DNA of 64,000 nucleotides from Pedobacter antarcticus (GTDB lineage: Bacteria > Bacteroidota > Bacteroidia > Sphingobacteriales > Sphingobacteriaceae), in contig NZ_FONS01000005.1 of assembly GCF_900112985.1 (NCBI RefSeq), forward strand, positions 1-64,000, given 5' to 3'. The notes beneath the pieces were generated by a model that saw only the letters and a program-made list of their open reading frames with translations, had not been told where the DNA came from and did not search any database. Below are positions 43,429 to 52,216 of the stretch, piece by piece. Each line of letters begins with the position of its first letter. Position 1 is the stretch's first letter. The position numbers and the translations under genes were made by a program.

Positions 43429-44256
43429 ATGGCAAACGCACCAAAACCAACAACAGTTCAAAAAGAAAGCTCATCAGCTTCAAATTTATTCGCTACACTA
43501 GTTATCCCTATTTGTATTATCATAGGTGTTAGTATCTGGAAGTTTATCTTCGGTGATGCAAACAACTTTATTGACAACAATGCTGACAATTTACCTAAAG
43601 TTGGAAATTATGCTGGTATGGCATTTAAAGGTGGTCCAATCGTTGCGGTCCTGGTAGGTATGTTTTTAATGGTAATCGTTTTCTCTGTAGAGCGTTTCAT
43701 TGTTATCGGCAAAGCAACTGGTACTTCTAGCTTAGACGCTTTTGTTAAGAAAATTCAGGCTCTTTTAAGTTCAAATAATATTGAAGCAGCTATTTCTGAG
43801 TGTGACAAACAAAAAGGTTCTGTAGCAAACGTAATTAAATCAGGTCTGAAAAAATACCGTGAAATGGAAGTTGAAGCTAACATGGACACAGACCAGAAAT
43901 GTTTAGCTATTCAGAAAGACATTGAAGAAGCGACTACATTAGAAATGCCAATGTTAGAGCAAAATTTAACAGTTATCGCAACGTTAGTATCAGTTGGTAC
44001 ATTAGTTGGTTTATTAGGTACAGTAACAGGTATGATCAAGGCCTTCGGTGGTTTAGCTAACTCTGGTGCACCAGATTCAGCAGCATTAGCAACTGGTATC
44101 TCTGAAGCATTGATCAATACAGCAACTGGTATCGGTACATCTACTTTAGCGATTATCATGTATAACATCCTGACTTCTAAAATTGATAAATTAACTTATG
44201 CAATTGATGAAGCTGGTTTTAGCATCATCCAAACTTATGCTTCTACGCATAAATAA
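43429..44256 (+). CDS. exbB: ExbB/TolQ-type proton channel
   Basis: A 275-aa inner-membrane protein with three main helices: one near the start (NLFATLVIPICIIIGVSIWKF), one near 85, and the long pair around 180-250 (LTVIATLVSVGTLVGLLGTV, then ALINTATGIGTSTLAIIMYN). The MotA/TolQ/ExbB domain occupies the C-terminal half, with the conserved Thr/Gly residues that line the proton path. It heads the ExbB-ExbD-ExbD-TonB operon that energises the outer-membrane receptors found elsewhere in this window. Codon choice is strongly biased, as for highly expressed genes. Confidence 0.95.
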   Translation: MANAPKPTTVQKESSSASNLFATLVIPICIIIGVSIWKFIFGDANNFIDNNADNLPKVGNYAGMAFKGGPIVAVLVGMFLMVIVFSVERFIVIGKATGTSSLDAFVKKIQALLSSNNIEAAISECDKQKGSVANVIKSGLKKYREMEVEANMDTDQKCLAIQKDIEEATTLEMPMLEQNLTVIATLVSVGTLVGLLGTVTGMIKAFGGLANSGAPDSAALATGISEALINTATGIGTSTLAIIMYNILTSKIDKLTYAIDEAGFSIIQTYASTHK

Positions 44257-44341
44257 GAAATAATGAATTTTTTTTTACCGGCTTTATGGAAAACCGGAAG
44301 AATTAACATCATTATATAAAACATAAGTAATTTTTAAAATT

Positions 44342-44950
44342 ATGCCAAGAGCGAAGGTTCAAAGAAAAAGTACAGCAATTGATATGACCGCGATGTGCGA
44401 CGTATCATTCCTGCTGCTTACTTACTTTATATTAACAGCTACTGCAAAACAGCCGGATCCTTTGAATGTGACTATTCCTAGTTCCACTTATAAGATCAAG
44501 GTTCCTGAAAAGGATATCGCTGTATTGAGTATCGGTCATGGTAAAGTGTTTTTTGAAACTGCAGGCCAGGACATCAAGGTTGCTACCTTGGAGAAAATTG
44601 GTGAGCAGTACAAAATTGATTTTACCCCGGAAGAGAAAAAACGGTTTAGTGTAATTGGTTCTTTCGGAGTGCCAATTCAGAGTCTGAAACAATTTATCAT
44701 GTTAGATAGTGATAAAAGAAAGGCCTCTGGTCTGGAAACAGGAATTCCTGCAGATTCTGCCAATAATCAGTTAGCTGACTGGATTCTGCAATCACGTAAA
44801 TCTGTTGCTGAATTACATTCCGAAGGAATGCGAGTAAGTATCAGAGGAGATGCAGATGAAGAATATTCTACAATGAAGAAGATTATAGATATCCTTCAAA
44901 AACAAAAAATTAACAAATTCAGTTTAATCACATCTGCTGAGGGCAGCTAA
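44342..44950 (+). CDS. exbD: ExbD/TolR-type protein, first copy
   Basis: A 202-aa protein with one N-terminal helix. The proton-carrying Asp is in AIDMTAMCDVSFLLLTYFIL, the usual ExbD position. A periplasmic domain of about 150 residues follows, longer than classical ExbD (about 140 total), and ends VSIRGDADEEYSTMKKIIDI. It lies between exbB and a second exbD. Two unequal ExbD proteins in one operon are usual in Bacteroidota and probably assemble as a heterodimer. Confidence 0.92.
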   Translation: MPRAKVQRKSTAIDMTAMCDVSFLLLTYFILTATAKQPDPLNVTIPSSTYKIKVPEKDIAVLSIGHGKVFFETAGQDIKVATLEKIGEQYKIDFTPEEKKRFSVIGSFGVPIQSLKQFIMLDSDKRKASGLETGIPADSANNQLADWILQSRKSVAELHSEGMRVSIRGDADEEYSTMKKIIDILQKQKINKFSLITSAEGS

Positions 44951-44961
44951 CTAATAAAATC

Positions 44962-45498
44962 ATGGCAGAATTAGATACCTCCAGCGGGGGTGGCAAAAAG
45001 GGTGGAAAAGTAAGGAGTAAAAAAGTTTCTACAAAGGTCGATTTAACCGCAATGGTGGATTTGGCTTTCTTACTGATCACTTTCTTTATGCTTACCACCA
45101 CGCTGAATAAGCCCATAGCAATGGATATTGCGAAGCCGGATAAGGATGATACGTCTGATGCTCAGTTAGAGTTAAGGGCATCTCAGACAATGACTATTTT
45201 ATTAGGTAAAAATAATAAGGTAGCCTGGTATATGGGTGTTGCTGGTGAATCAGCTCCTGAAATAGAAGGAATTGGTGATATCAGAAAAACTATTCTTGAG
45301 AATAAGAAGAAAGTAATGGAAACTACTGGTAAAGATATCGTAATGGTTATCAAGCCTACTTCCGGCGCTAAGTATAAAAACTTTGTTGATATCATGGATG
45401 AATTGTTAATCACAGGCATTAAAACTGCTCCTGCGATTGATGATGAAAACATCCTTGACAATGAAAAAGCTTTCATGAAACAACAAGGGATTTTATAA
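44962..45498 (+). CDS. exbD: ExbD/TolR-type protein, second copy
   Basis: A 178-aa protein. After a basic Gly/Lys-rich cytoplasmic start (SGGGKKGGKVRSKKVSTK) comes the helix with its conserved Asp (VDLTAMVDLAFLLITFFML), then a periplasmic domain ending in a TolR-like fold (YKNFVDIMDELLITGIKTA). It starts 11 nt after the first exbD and 30 nt before tonB. The N-terminal sequence around the Asp is more typical of ExbD than in copy one. Confidence 0.93.
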   Translation: MAELDTSSGGGKKGGKVRSKKVSTKVDLTAMVDLAFLLITFFMLTTTLNKPIAMDIAKPDKDDTSDAQLELRASQTMTILLGKNNKVAWYMGVAGESAPEIEGIGDIRKTILENKKKVMETTGKDIVMVIKPTSGAKYKNFVDIMDELLITGIKTAPAIDDENILDNEKAFMKQQGIL

Positions 45499-45528
45499 AA
45501 ATATTTTTAACATTTTAAATAACAAGCA

Positions 45529-46350
45529 ATGTTCGGTTCTAAAATAGATTTATTCAATAAGGAATGGCTTGACGTTGTTTTTGCTAAAAAAAACAAAGCT
45601 TACGGCGCTTACGAGCTTCGTACGCAAAATGGTGCAAATACAACCAAGGCATTATTTTTGGCATCGATAACTTTCATCTTGTTGTTTCTCCTTCCAAAGA
45701 TCCTGACTCTTGTTCAAGGTCAGATGCCGGAAGAGGTTATTGAGAAACAAGTTGAAGTTGTTGTTGCTCCACCACCGCCAGTGGATCCAGAAACACCTCC
45801 ACCGCCACCGGTTGAGCCACCGCCACCAAAAGTGGATCAGATCAAGTTCCCTCCTCCGATTGTAAAACCGGATAATCAGGTTCGTGATGAAGAGCCACCT
45901 CAGATTGAGCAATTAAAGGCTGCTGACCCAGGTCAGAAAACAATTGAAGGTGATCCTGGAGCTGATATCGTTGTAGTCGGCCCTGTTGGGGAAGGCCCTA
46001 AACAAGCAGCTGTTGTGGAAGATACTAAAGTCTATGACTTCGTAAGTATCGAAACTCAGCCAGGTTTCCCAGGCGGAATGGACAAATTCTACGCTTACTT
46101 AAATAAAGCGATCAGATATCCTCCTATGGCTCAGGAAAATAATATTCAAGGTAAAGTGTTCTTATCTTTCGTAGTTGAGAAAGATGGTAGACTTACAGAT
46201 ATTAAAGTAGAACGTAAATTAGGTGGTGGTACCGATGAAGAAGCGGTAAGGGTATTAAAAGGTAGTCCAAAATGGACTCCAGGTATCCAGAATGGTAAAC
46301 CGGTTCGTGTTAAATATAACATTCCAATCAGTTTCACATTATCTAACTAA
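45529..46350 (+). CDS. tonB: Energy transducer TonB
   Basis: A 273-aa protein. A short cytoplasmic segment containing the Bacteroidota-type AKKNKAYGAYELR lies before the single helix (ALFLASITFILLFLLPKILT). A proline-rich periplasmic spacer follows (PPPPVDPETPPPPPVEPPPP), then the TonB C-terminal domain (FPGGMDKFYAYLNKAIRYPP, ENNIQGKVFLSFVVEKDGRL, ending FTLSN). It bridges the envelope to pass proton-motive energy to receptors such as those at 9643, 28579 and 35055. Complete and normal in length. Confidence 0.96.
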   Translation: MFGSKIDLFNKEWLDVVFAKKNKAYGAYELRTQNGANTTKALFLASITFILLFLLPKILTLVQGQMPEEVIEKQVEVVVAPPPPVDPETPPPPPVEPPPPKVDQIKFPPPIVKPDNQVRDEEPPQIEQLKAADPGQKTIEGDPGADIVVVGPVGEGPKQAAVVEDTKVYDFVSIETQPGFPGGMDKFYAYLNKAIRYPPMAQENNIQGKVFLSFVVEKDGRLTDIKVERKLGGGTDEEAVRVLKGSPKWTPGIQNGKPVRVKYNIPISFTLSN

Positions 46351-46360
46351 TACCAAATAG

Positions 46361-46588
46361 ATGTTAGACTTCAATACATTATTTAAACAGAAATCGCCTC
46401 AACAGCGATTTCTGTTCATTTTAGGCCTAGTGATGTTTACGATGTACCTGGTACTCGGAGTAGCGTTAATCTTCTGGAAAGACATTCCATTTGATATAGA
46501 GCCTACTTATCGCATACTCTTTGGCCTGTTACTGATCGTTTATGCGGTCATCCGGTTCTTTCGCCTGATCAATCAAAAAGATAACTAG
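46361..46588 (+). CDS. Small two-helix membrane protein
   Basis: A 75-aa protein with two hydrophobic segments (FLFILGLVMFTMYLVLGVAL and ILFGLLLIVYAVIRFF) joined by a short acidic loop. It begins 10 nt after tonB and 52 nt before the PstS-like gene, so it is part of the exb/ton transcript. It resembles a short conserved protein found at this position in related genomes, but I do not know its function. It could be an accessory of the ExbBD-TonB complex, which is inference. Confidence 0.75.
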   Translation: MLDFNTLFKQKSPQQRFLFILGLVMFTMYLVLGVALIFWKDIPFDIEPTYRILFGLLLIVYAVIRFFRLINQKDN

Positions 46589-46640
46589 TTTAAGCATTCT
46601 GCGCTTTTTATCGGAAAATTCATACCTTTTCTTCCTCATC

Positions 46641-47552
46641 ATGAAACGACTGTTGTTTATACTGCCCTTATTTCTATTTGCTGCCTGCAAACCTAAACCT
46701 AAAGCGGAAGTTGCAGCAGATACCAGAACCTCTGGTCAGGTACGCATGCTGGTAGATGAAAGTTTTTCCAATGTTCTTGCGGACCAGATAGAAATTTTTA
46801 AATTAGATTATCCGGATACGAAATTTGAACTGATTCAGGGTAACGAAAACAAGATTTTACCTACATTTCTTAACGACAGTGTCAGGGTAGCAATCCTATC
46901 CAGAATGCTTACCCCGGAAGAAGAGCAGGCTTACAAAAAACGTAGTATCCCCATCTTTACTACCAGATTTGCAATTGATGGTATTGCAATGATAACAGGG
47001 AACAGTAACCCGGATTCTACTATTACTGCTGATGAAGTCGTGTCTATTCTGAAAGCAGAGGGTAAATCTCAAAAGAAATTAGTTTTTGATAACCCGTATT
47101 CAAGTACGCTACGTTATTTTATGGTACTTGCGGGTATAAAAGTTCTGCCGAAAGATGGAGTTTATACCCTGCAGAATAATAATGATGTTATTAAATACGT
47201 TGCAGAACATAAAGACTATATCGGCGTTGTAGGCGTTAACTGGCTTATTCAGGATAACCGGGATGTGGCAAATTTCACTTCCGAAATTAAAGTCCTTGCG
47301 GTAAAAAACACTAAAGGTAAACCGGGCGATGATGCTTTTTATAAACCTTCGCAGAAGAATTTGATTGATGGCATCTATCCGTTCCTTAGAAACGTATATA
47401 TTATTAATGCGGAAGGTAAAAACGGTTTAGGCACAGGTTTTGCAACATGGTTAGTGAGTCAACGTGGACAGCTTATTGTTTTGAAATCTGGGTTAGGGCC
47501 TAATAAGATGGTTCCGAGAGATTTAAATATTAGAACTAAGAATAAAAATTAA
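46641..47552 (+). CDS. PstS-like substrate-binding lipoprotein
   Basis: A 303-aa exported protein. The lipobox is LFAAC (Cys near residue 16). The mature part is a periplasmic-binding-protein fold related to phosphate-binding PstS: VRMLVDESFSNVLADQIEIF, then VAILSRMLTPEEEQAY and FAIDGIAMITG, with the FDNPYSSTLRYF loop where PstS binds phosphate. No pstCAB genes are nearby, so it may sense or scavenge rather than feed an ABC importer. It is linked to the exb/ton operon and to the TPR gene downstream. Confidence 0.82.
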   Translation: MKRLLFILPLFLFAACKPKPKAEVAADTRTSGQVRMLVDESFSNVLADQIEIFKLDYPDTKFELIQGNENKILPTFLNDSVRVAILSRMLTPEEEQAYKKRSIPIFTTRFAIDGIAMITGNSNPDSTITADEVVSILKAEGKSQKKLVFDNPYSSTLRYFMVLAGIKVLPKDGVYTLQNNNDVIKYVAEHKDYIGVVGVNWLIQDNRDVANFTSEIKVLAVKNTKGKPGDDAFYKPSQKNLIDGIYPFLRNVYIINAEGKNGLGTGFATWLVSQRGQLIVLKSGLGPNKMVPRDLNIRTKNKN

Positions 47553-47670
47553 AATATTTATATTGCCTTTCTATGACCACAGGAAGGGTCATATGTGATT
47601 AAAATAATACATAAACATTGAAAAAGCTTTTCAGCGGCTTCATAACCTTTAAAAAAAAATAGATAAAACA

Positions 47671-49398
47671 ATGAAAATGACAAAAAAAGCAATAACCTTA
47701 AGTTTAGGTTTAGTAGTGATGGGTTCTGCCTCTTTTGCTCAAAATCTATCTGATGCAAAAAAAGCTATCGATGCTGAGCAGTACGCTAAAGCGACTTCTA
47801 TGCTTAAATCGCTGGTAAGCTCGCAGGCTGGAAAGGGAGAGAATTATTTTAATTTAGGTGATGTTTACCTGCTTAACGAATATGTAGATTCAGCTAAAGC
47901 TGTTTTTAACAAAGGTATTGCAGCTGAACCTAAATATGCGTTAAATTATGTAGGATTAGGTCATGCAGATCTTGTTGCGAATGACGCTGCTTCTGCAAAA
48001 ACTAATTTTGATAAAGCTATTTCATTAGCAAGCAGAAAAGATCACACACCATATTTATATATTGGTAAGGCTTACCTTGCACAGGACAAACCTGATTTTG
48101 ATGCAGCATTACCAAACCTGCAAAAAGCAGATGAAGTAGATGCAAATGATAAAGATCCTGAGACATTTTTGGCTCTAGGTGATTATTATGCTTTGCAAAA
48201 GAAAAACTCGGAAGCTTTGAGTAATTACCTGCGCGCAATTAATATGAATGAAGGCTTGTTAAGAGCTAAAGTTCAGATTGGTCGTATGTACAAAGAATCA
48301 AGAGCATTTCCTGAGGCTGAAACTCAATTAAAAGAAGTAATTGCAGCTGATCCTAATTATGGTCCTGCTTACCGTGAAATTTCTGAGTTATATATGCAGT
48401 GGGCTAACTTTGAGCCAGCTAATTTTGCAACCAAATCTGCAGAAGCAATCACTAACTTCAAAAAATATATCGATTTAACTGATACTTCTTTTGATTCAAG
48501 ATTGCGTTACGCTCAGTTCCTGTACTATGCTAAAGACTATAAAGCATTAGAAACTGAAACTGCTGATATCGCTAAATTATACCCAAATAACCAAAAAACT
48601 TTAGTTATCAACCGTTTGCAAGCTTATTCAGCTGCTGAAAACAAAAGCCCTAACGCTGCACAGTTACTGAAAGATTTCTTTGCTAAAAACACGGATACTA
48701 CACGTCTTTTAGCGTCAGATTACCTTTATTTAGGTAAAGCTCAGTTAGAAGCTGGTGAAGATGATCAGGCTTTGATTAACATCACTAAAGCTGTTTCTAA
48801 AGACTCTACAAATGTTGAGGCACTGGAAGAAGTAGGTAAAGCATTATACAACAACAAAAAATATGCTCAGGCTGCTGCTGTTTATAAAGACGCGATCAGA
48901 TTAAACCCTAACGGTAAAGGTTCATTAACGAACTATTATTACCTGGCATCTGCTAACTATTATAACTATGCATTAGCTGATCAGGCTAAAGAAAACCCGG
49001 ATAAAAAGTTATTGGTTGAGGCTGACTCTGCGCTGGCTCACTTGAATACGACTTCTCCTGAGTTTACGCTGGCTTATATCTTCAGAGCACGTGTTGCGCG
49101 TTATATGGATGATGAAACTAGTCCAAAAGGTCTTAATGTTCCTTACTACGAGCAATACCTGGACCTGGTTACAGTTAAAAAACCTGAATTAGGTGCAGCT
49201 GATGCAGAAAAAAGAAATCTTGTTGAAGCTTATACAAACTTAGGTTTCTTCTACTCAGCGGCCGATAAAGCTAAAGCAACTGAATTGTTTAACAAAGCAT
49301 TAGCTATTGATCCTGCAAATGCAAATGCAACTGCTGGTTTACAACAGTTAACGCCTGCTAAAGCTCCGGCTAAAGCGGCCGCTGCTAAAAAGAAATAA
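47671..49398 (+). CDS. Periplasmic tetratricopeptide-repeat protein
   Basis: A 575-aa exported protein. The signal peptide is LSLGLVVMGSASFAQ. At least nine TPR-like helix pairs follow (for example AIDAEQYAKATSMLKSLV, NYFNLGDVYLLNEYVDSAKA, ALFNKALAIDPANANATAGL at the end), and a Lys/Ala-rich tail (PAKAAAAKKK) closes it. TPRs serve protein-protein contact; the partner is unknown. Codon bias suggests high expression. The gene ends at the terminator at 49421-49447, whose loop overlaps the next promoter. Confidence 0.85.
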   Translation: MKMTKKAITLSLGLVVMGSASFAQNLSDAKKAIDAEQYAKATSMLKSLVSSQAGKGENYFNLGDVYLLNEYVDSAKAVFNKGIAAEPKYALNYVGLGHADLVANDAASAKTNFDKAISLASRKDHTPYLYIGKAYLAQDKPDFDAALPNLQKADEVDANDKDPETFLALGDYYALQKKNSEALSNYLRAINMNEGLLRAKVQIGRMYKESRAFPEAETQLKEVIAADPNYGPAYREISELYMQWANFEPANFATKSAEAITNFKKYIDLTDTSFDSRLRYAQFLYYAKDYKALETETADIAKLYPNNQKTLVINRLQAYSAAENKSPNAAQLLKDFFAKNTDTTRLLASDYLYLGKAQLEAGEDDQALINITKAVSKDSTNVEALEEVGKALYNNKKYAQAAAVYKDAIRLNPNGKGSLTNYYYLASANYYNYALADQAKENPDKKLLVEADSALAHLNTTSPEFTLAYIFRARVARYMDDETSPKGLNVPYYEQYLDLVTVKKPELGAADAEKRNLVEAYTNLGFFYSAADKAKATELFNKALAIDPANANATAGLQQLTPAKAPAKAAAAKKK

Positions 49399-49420
49399 TA
49401 TAAATTAGCTTATAAATGAA

Positions 49421-49447
49421 AAGGCAGGGTTGTTATCCTGCCTTTTT
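49421..49447 (+). terminator. Terminator after the TPR gene
   Basis: An 8-bp stem (AAGGCAGG / CCTGCCTT) with an 8-nt loop, followed by T residues. Confidence 0.8.
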
Positions 49448-49459
49448 CTGTTACTTTTG
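49430..49459 (+). promoter_or_regulatory. nuo operon promoter
   Basis: TTG (49430-49432) and an exact -7 box TACTTTTG (49452-49459) are 19 bp apart. The -33 element lies inside the loop of the preceding terminator. The nuoA start follows 18 bp after the -7 box. Confidence 0.7.
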
Positions 49460-49477
49460 TGCTTTAATCTAAAATTT

Positions 49478-49849
49478 ATGGAAACACAAAGTTTACCTTC
49501 GGATTTTGTACCTATTATCTTCCAGGTTATAGTAGCCCTTGGCTTTGTTGTCGTGACGTTAATCGCTACGCATTTCTTAGGTCCTTCCCGTAAGACTAAA
49601 GATAAACTGGCAACATTCGAAGCCGGTGTTAAATCAATTGGTAATGCGCGTCAGCCATTTTCAATTAAATACTTTCTGGTTGCGATTTTGTTTGTCCTTT
49701 TCGATATCGAGGTGATTTTCATGTACCCATGGGCGGTTAATTTTAGAGAGTTTGGCTGGGCTGGTATCTCGCAGATGTTTGTCTTTATGGCACTGCTTTT
49801 ATTAGGATTTATCTACGTGCTGAAAAAGAAGGCTTTAGATTGGGATTAA
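49478..49849 (+). CDS. nuoA: NADH-quinone oxidoreductase subunit A
   Basis: A 123-aa membrane subunit of complex I with three helices. Conserved features are TFEAGVKSIGNARQPFSIKY in the loop after the first helix and FLFDIE-like FVLFDIEVIFMYPWAV in the second. I chose the ATG at 49478 (METQSLPSDF) over an upstream one at 49430, which lies within the terminator. It is first in the nuo operon and precedes nuoB by 105 nt. Confidence 0.94.
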   Translation: METQSLPSDFVPIIFQVIVALGFVVVTLIATHFLGPSRKTKDKLATFEAGVKSIGNARQPFSIKYFLVAILFVLFDIEVIFMYPWAVNFREFGWAGISQMFVFMALLLLGFIYVLKKKALDWD

Positions 49850-49905
49850 ACTATTTAGATCGTTTCTAAATCCGTTACAATACCTCCATTTGGCTCTAAT
49901 TATTG

Positions 49906-49913
49906 TAGATTTG
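49906..49913 (+). promoter_or_regulatory. Possible internal -7 box before nuoB
   Basis: TAGATTTG matches the -7 consensus and lies 41 bp before the nuoB ATG, but no TTTG occurs at the expected -33 position. It may allow extra transcription of nuoB onward. Confidence 0.25.
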
Positions 49914-49954
49914 TGGTTCATTCTATGCAGAATGAGCCTTTTTTGTTTTATAAT

Positions 49955-50497
49955 ATGAGTGACATCAATATAGTAGACGCGCCTCCAGGCATTGAAGGAT
50001 CTGGCTTTTTCGCCACCTCTTTAGATAAAGTTATCGGCTTGGCCCGGTCCCATTCTTTATGGCCTTTACCTTTTGCGACTTCGTGCTGTGGAATTGAATT
50101 TATGGCAACCATGGGTTCACATTACGATCTAGGTCGTTTTGGTTCAGAAAGACTTAGTTTCTCACCCCGTCAGGCAGATTTGCTGATGGTGATGGGTACT
50201 ATTGCTAAAAAGATGAGTCCGGTTTTGAAACAGGTCTATCTGCAAATGGCAGAACCCCGTTGGGTGATCGCTGTAGGTGCCTGCGCTTCAAGCGGGGGTA
50301 TTTTTGATACTTATTCTGTACTGCAGGGGATTGATGAGATCATTCCTGTGGATGTTTATGTTCCTGGATGTCCGCCAAGACCGGAAGCGATTCTGGATGG
50401 CTTTGGAAAGATTCAGGAGCTTGTTAAAAACGAAAGCGGCAGAAGAAGAGATTCTGAGCAATACAGAGCAATGCTGGCTTCATACGGAATAGAATAA
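49955..50497 (+). CDS. nuoB: NADH-quinone oxidoreductase subunit B
   Basis: A 180-aa subunit carrying the terminal iron-sulfur cluster N2. The ligands are C44 and C45 in ATSCCGIE, C110 in VGACASSGG and C139 in VPGCPPRPEA, all present. It binds the membrane arm and passes electrons to quinone. I chose the ATG at 49955 (MSDINIVDAP); an ATG at 49925 would add ten residues. The stop overlaps the nuoC start (TAATG). Confidence 0.95.
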   Translation: MSDINIVDAPPGIEGSGFFATSLDKVIGLARSHSLWPLPFATSCCGIEFMATMGSHYDLGRFGSERLSFSPRQADLLMVMGTIAKKMSPVLKQVYLQMAEPRWVIAVGACASSGGIFDTYSVLQGIDEIIPVDVYVPGCPPRPEAILDGFGKIQELVKNESGRRRDSEQYRAMLASYGIE

Positions 50498-50997
50498 TGG
50501 CAGAGATTAAGAATACAGCAATTACCGAACTCTTAAGCGCTAAATTCGGACAGCAGGTTAGCCGGTTTGAAGAACCTTATGGTTTACTAACCTTTTCTGC
50601 AACACCCGATGTCATTACAGCAGTATTAGAGTTTCTGAAAAATGATACAGCAACCGGATTCAGTTTTCTGACCGATATTACAGCTGTTCATTATCCGGAA
50701 AGCAACCATATCGCGGTGGTTTACCACCTGCACAATATGCGGGCAGGAATTCGTGTCAGAGTAAAAGTTTACCTGCATGAACATACACCTGTTATTCCTA
50801 CAGCGACTAGCTTATGGAAAGGTGCAAACTGGATGGAAAGAGAAACATACGATTTCTTCGGTGTGAAATTCGAAGGTCACCCTGACCTGAGAAGGATCTT
50901 AAACATGGATGAGCTAAACGTGCATCCGATGTTAAAGCAATATCCGCTGGAAGATCCAAACAGAGTTGATAAAAAAGACGAATATTTTGGTAGATAA
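50497..50997 (+). CDS. nuoC: NADH-quinone oxidoreductase subunit C
   Basis: A 166-aa peripheral subunit. The conserved NuoC signature is near the C-terminus: ANWMERETYDFFGVKFEGHP followed by LRRILNMDELN and HPMLKQYPLED. It is separate from NuoD here, unlike the fused NuoCD of enterobacteria. Translational coupling with nuoB through TAATG. The nuoD ATG lies 4 nt downstream of the stop. Confidence 0.93.
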   Translation: MAEIKNTAITELLSAKFGQQVSRFEEPYGLLTFSATPDVITAVLEFLKNDTATGFSFLTDITAVHYPESNHIAVVYHLHNMRAGIRVRVKVYLHEHTPVIPTATSLWKGANWMERETYDFFGVKFEGHPDLRRILNMDELNVHPMLKQYPLEDPNRVDKKDEYFGR

Positions 50998-51001
50998 GCA
51001 C

Positions 51002-52216
51002 ATGAATCACAATCAGCCAGTATTTACAGATAATGATCCGCAGGAAGAATTGGTAACCCTAAATCTGGGACCGACACACCCTGCAACACATGGTGTATTC
51101 CAGAATGTACTTCAGTTAGATGGAGAGCGGATTGTCAGTGGTATTTCTACCATTGGTTATATTCACCGTGCATTCGAAAAAATCGCTGAACACAGGCCAT
51201 TTTATCAGATTACTCCTTTAACAGACAGATTAAACTATTGTTCTTCACCCATTAACAATATGGGCTGGCACATGACCGTCGAAAAATTGCTCAATATTCA
51301 AATGCCTAAACGTGTTGACTATCTGAGAATTATTGTGATGGAACTTGCGCGTATTTCAGATCATATTATTTGTAATACGATCATTGCGCAGGATACTGGT
51401 GCTACGACAACTTTCCTTTATCTTTTTCAGTTCAGAGAACATATCTATGAAATTTATGAAGAGATCTGCGGTGCTCGTCTAACGACTAACATCGGCCGGA
51501 TCGGCGGATTTGAAAGAGATTTTAACGATATCGCTTTTGCGAAAATCAATAAATTCCTGAAAGAATTCCCGGTTGCACTTAAAGAATTCGAAAGTTTACT
51601 GAACCGGAACCGGATCTTTATTGACCGTACTGCTGGTGTAGCTGCCGTTACTGCGGAGAAAGCTCTGGAATATTCCTGGACCGGTCCGTTACTGAGAGCA
51701 ACTGGTGTAGATTATGACGTGCGTGTAAGCGAGCCTTACTGTTCTTATAATGAATTTGATTTTGAAGTTCCTGTAGGTACGACTGGTGATATCTATGATA
51801 GATACCGTGTTCGTAACGAAGAGATGTGGCAGAGCGTAAGTCTGATCACACAGGCACTCGAAAAAATAAAAAATGAGCCTGCAGGTGTATTCCATGCAGA
51901 TGTTCCTGATTTTTACCTTCCTGCAAAACAGGAGGTTTATAATAATATGGAGGCTTTAATCTACCACTTCAAAATTGTAATGGGTGAGATTGATGCGCCA
52001 AAGGCCGAAGTTTACCATGCTGTTGAAGGTGGAAACGGGGAGCTTGGTTTTTACCTGATCAATGACGGTGGAAGAACACCTTACCGCCTCCATTTCAGAA
52101 GACCCAGCTTTATCAATTATTCCATGTTTGCAAACATGAGTGAAGGCATGTTATTATCTGATGCCATCATTAATATGAGTAGTATGAACATTATTGCCGG
52201 AGAATTAGATGCTTAA
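51002..52216 (+). CDS. nuoD: NADH-quinone oxidoreductase subunit D
   Basis: A 404-aa peripheral subunit of the quinone-binding module, related to the large subunit of NiFe hydrogenases. Conserved blocks are NLGPTHPATHGVFQNVLQLD at the start, GYIHRAFEKIAE and the closing REC-like segment in which SFINYSMFANMSEGMLLSDA precedes the last residues. The start at 51002 (MNHNQPVF) gives the expected N-terminus. It overlaps nuoE by 8 bp. Confidence 0.95.
   Translation: MNHNQPVFTDNDPQEELVTLNLGPTHPATHGVFQNVLQLDGERIVSGISTIGYIHRAFEKIAEHRPFYQITPLTDRLNYCSSPINNMGWHMTVEKLLNIQMPKRVDYLRIIVMELARISDHIICNTIIAQDTGATTTFLYLFQFREHIYEIYEEICGARLTTNIGRIGGFERDFNDIAFAKINKFLKEFPVALKEFESLLNRNRIFIDRTAGVAAVTAEKALEYSWTGPLLRATGVDYDVRVSEPYCSYNEFDFEVPVGTTGDIYDRYRVRNEEMWQSVSLITQALEKIKNEPAGVFHADVPDFYLPAKQEVYNNMEALIYHFKIVMGEIDAPKAEVYHAVEGGNGELGFYLINDGGRTPYRLHFRRPSFINYSMFANMSEGMLLSDAIINMSSMNIIAGELDA

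Noticed and set aside
47572..47593. Hairpin TATGACC/GGTCATA after the PstS-like gene
   Set aside because: Only 7 bp and no U-run; may be chance.
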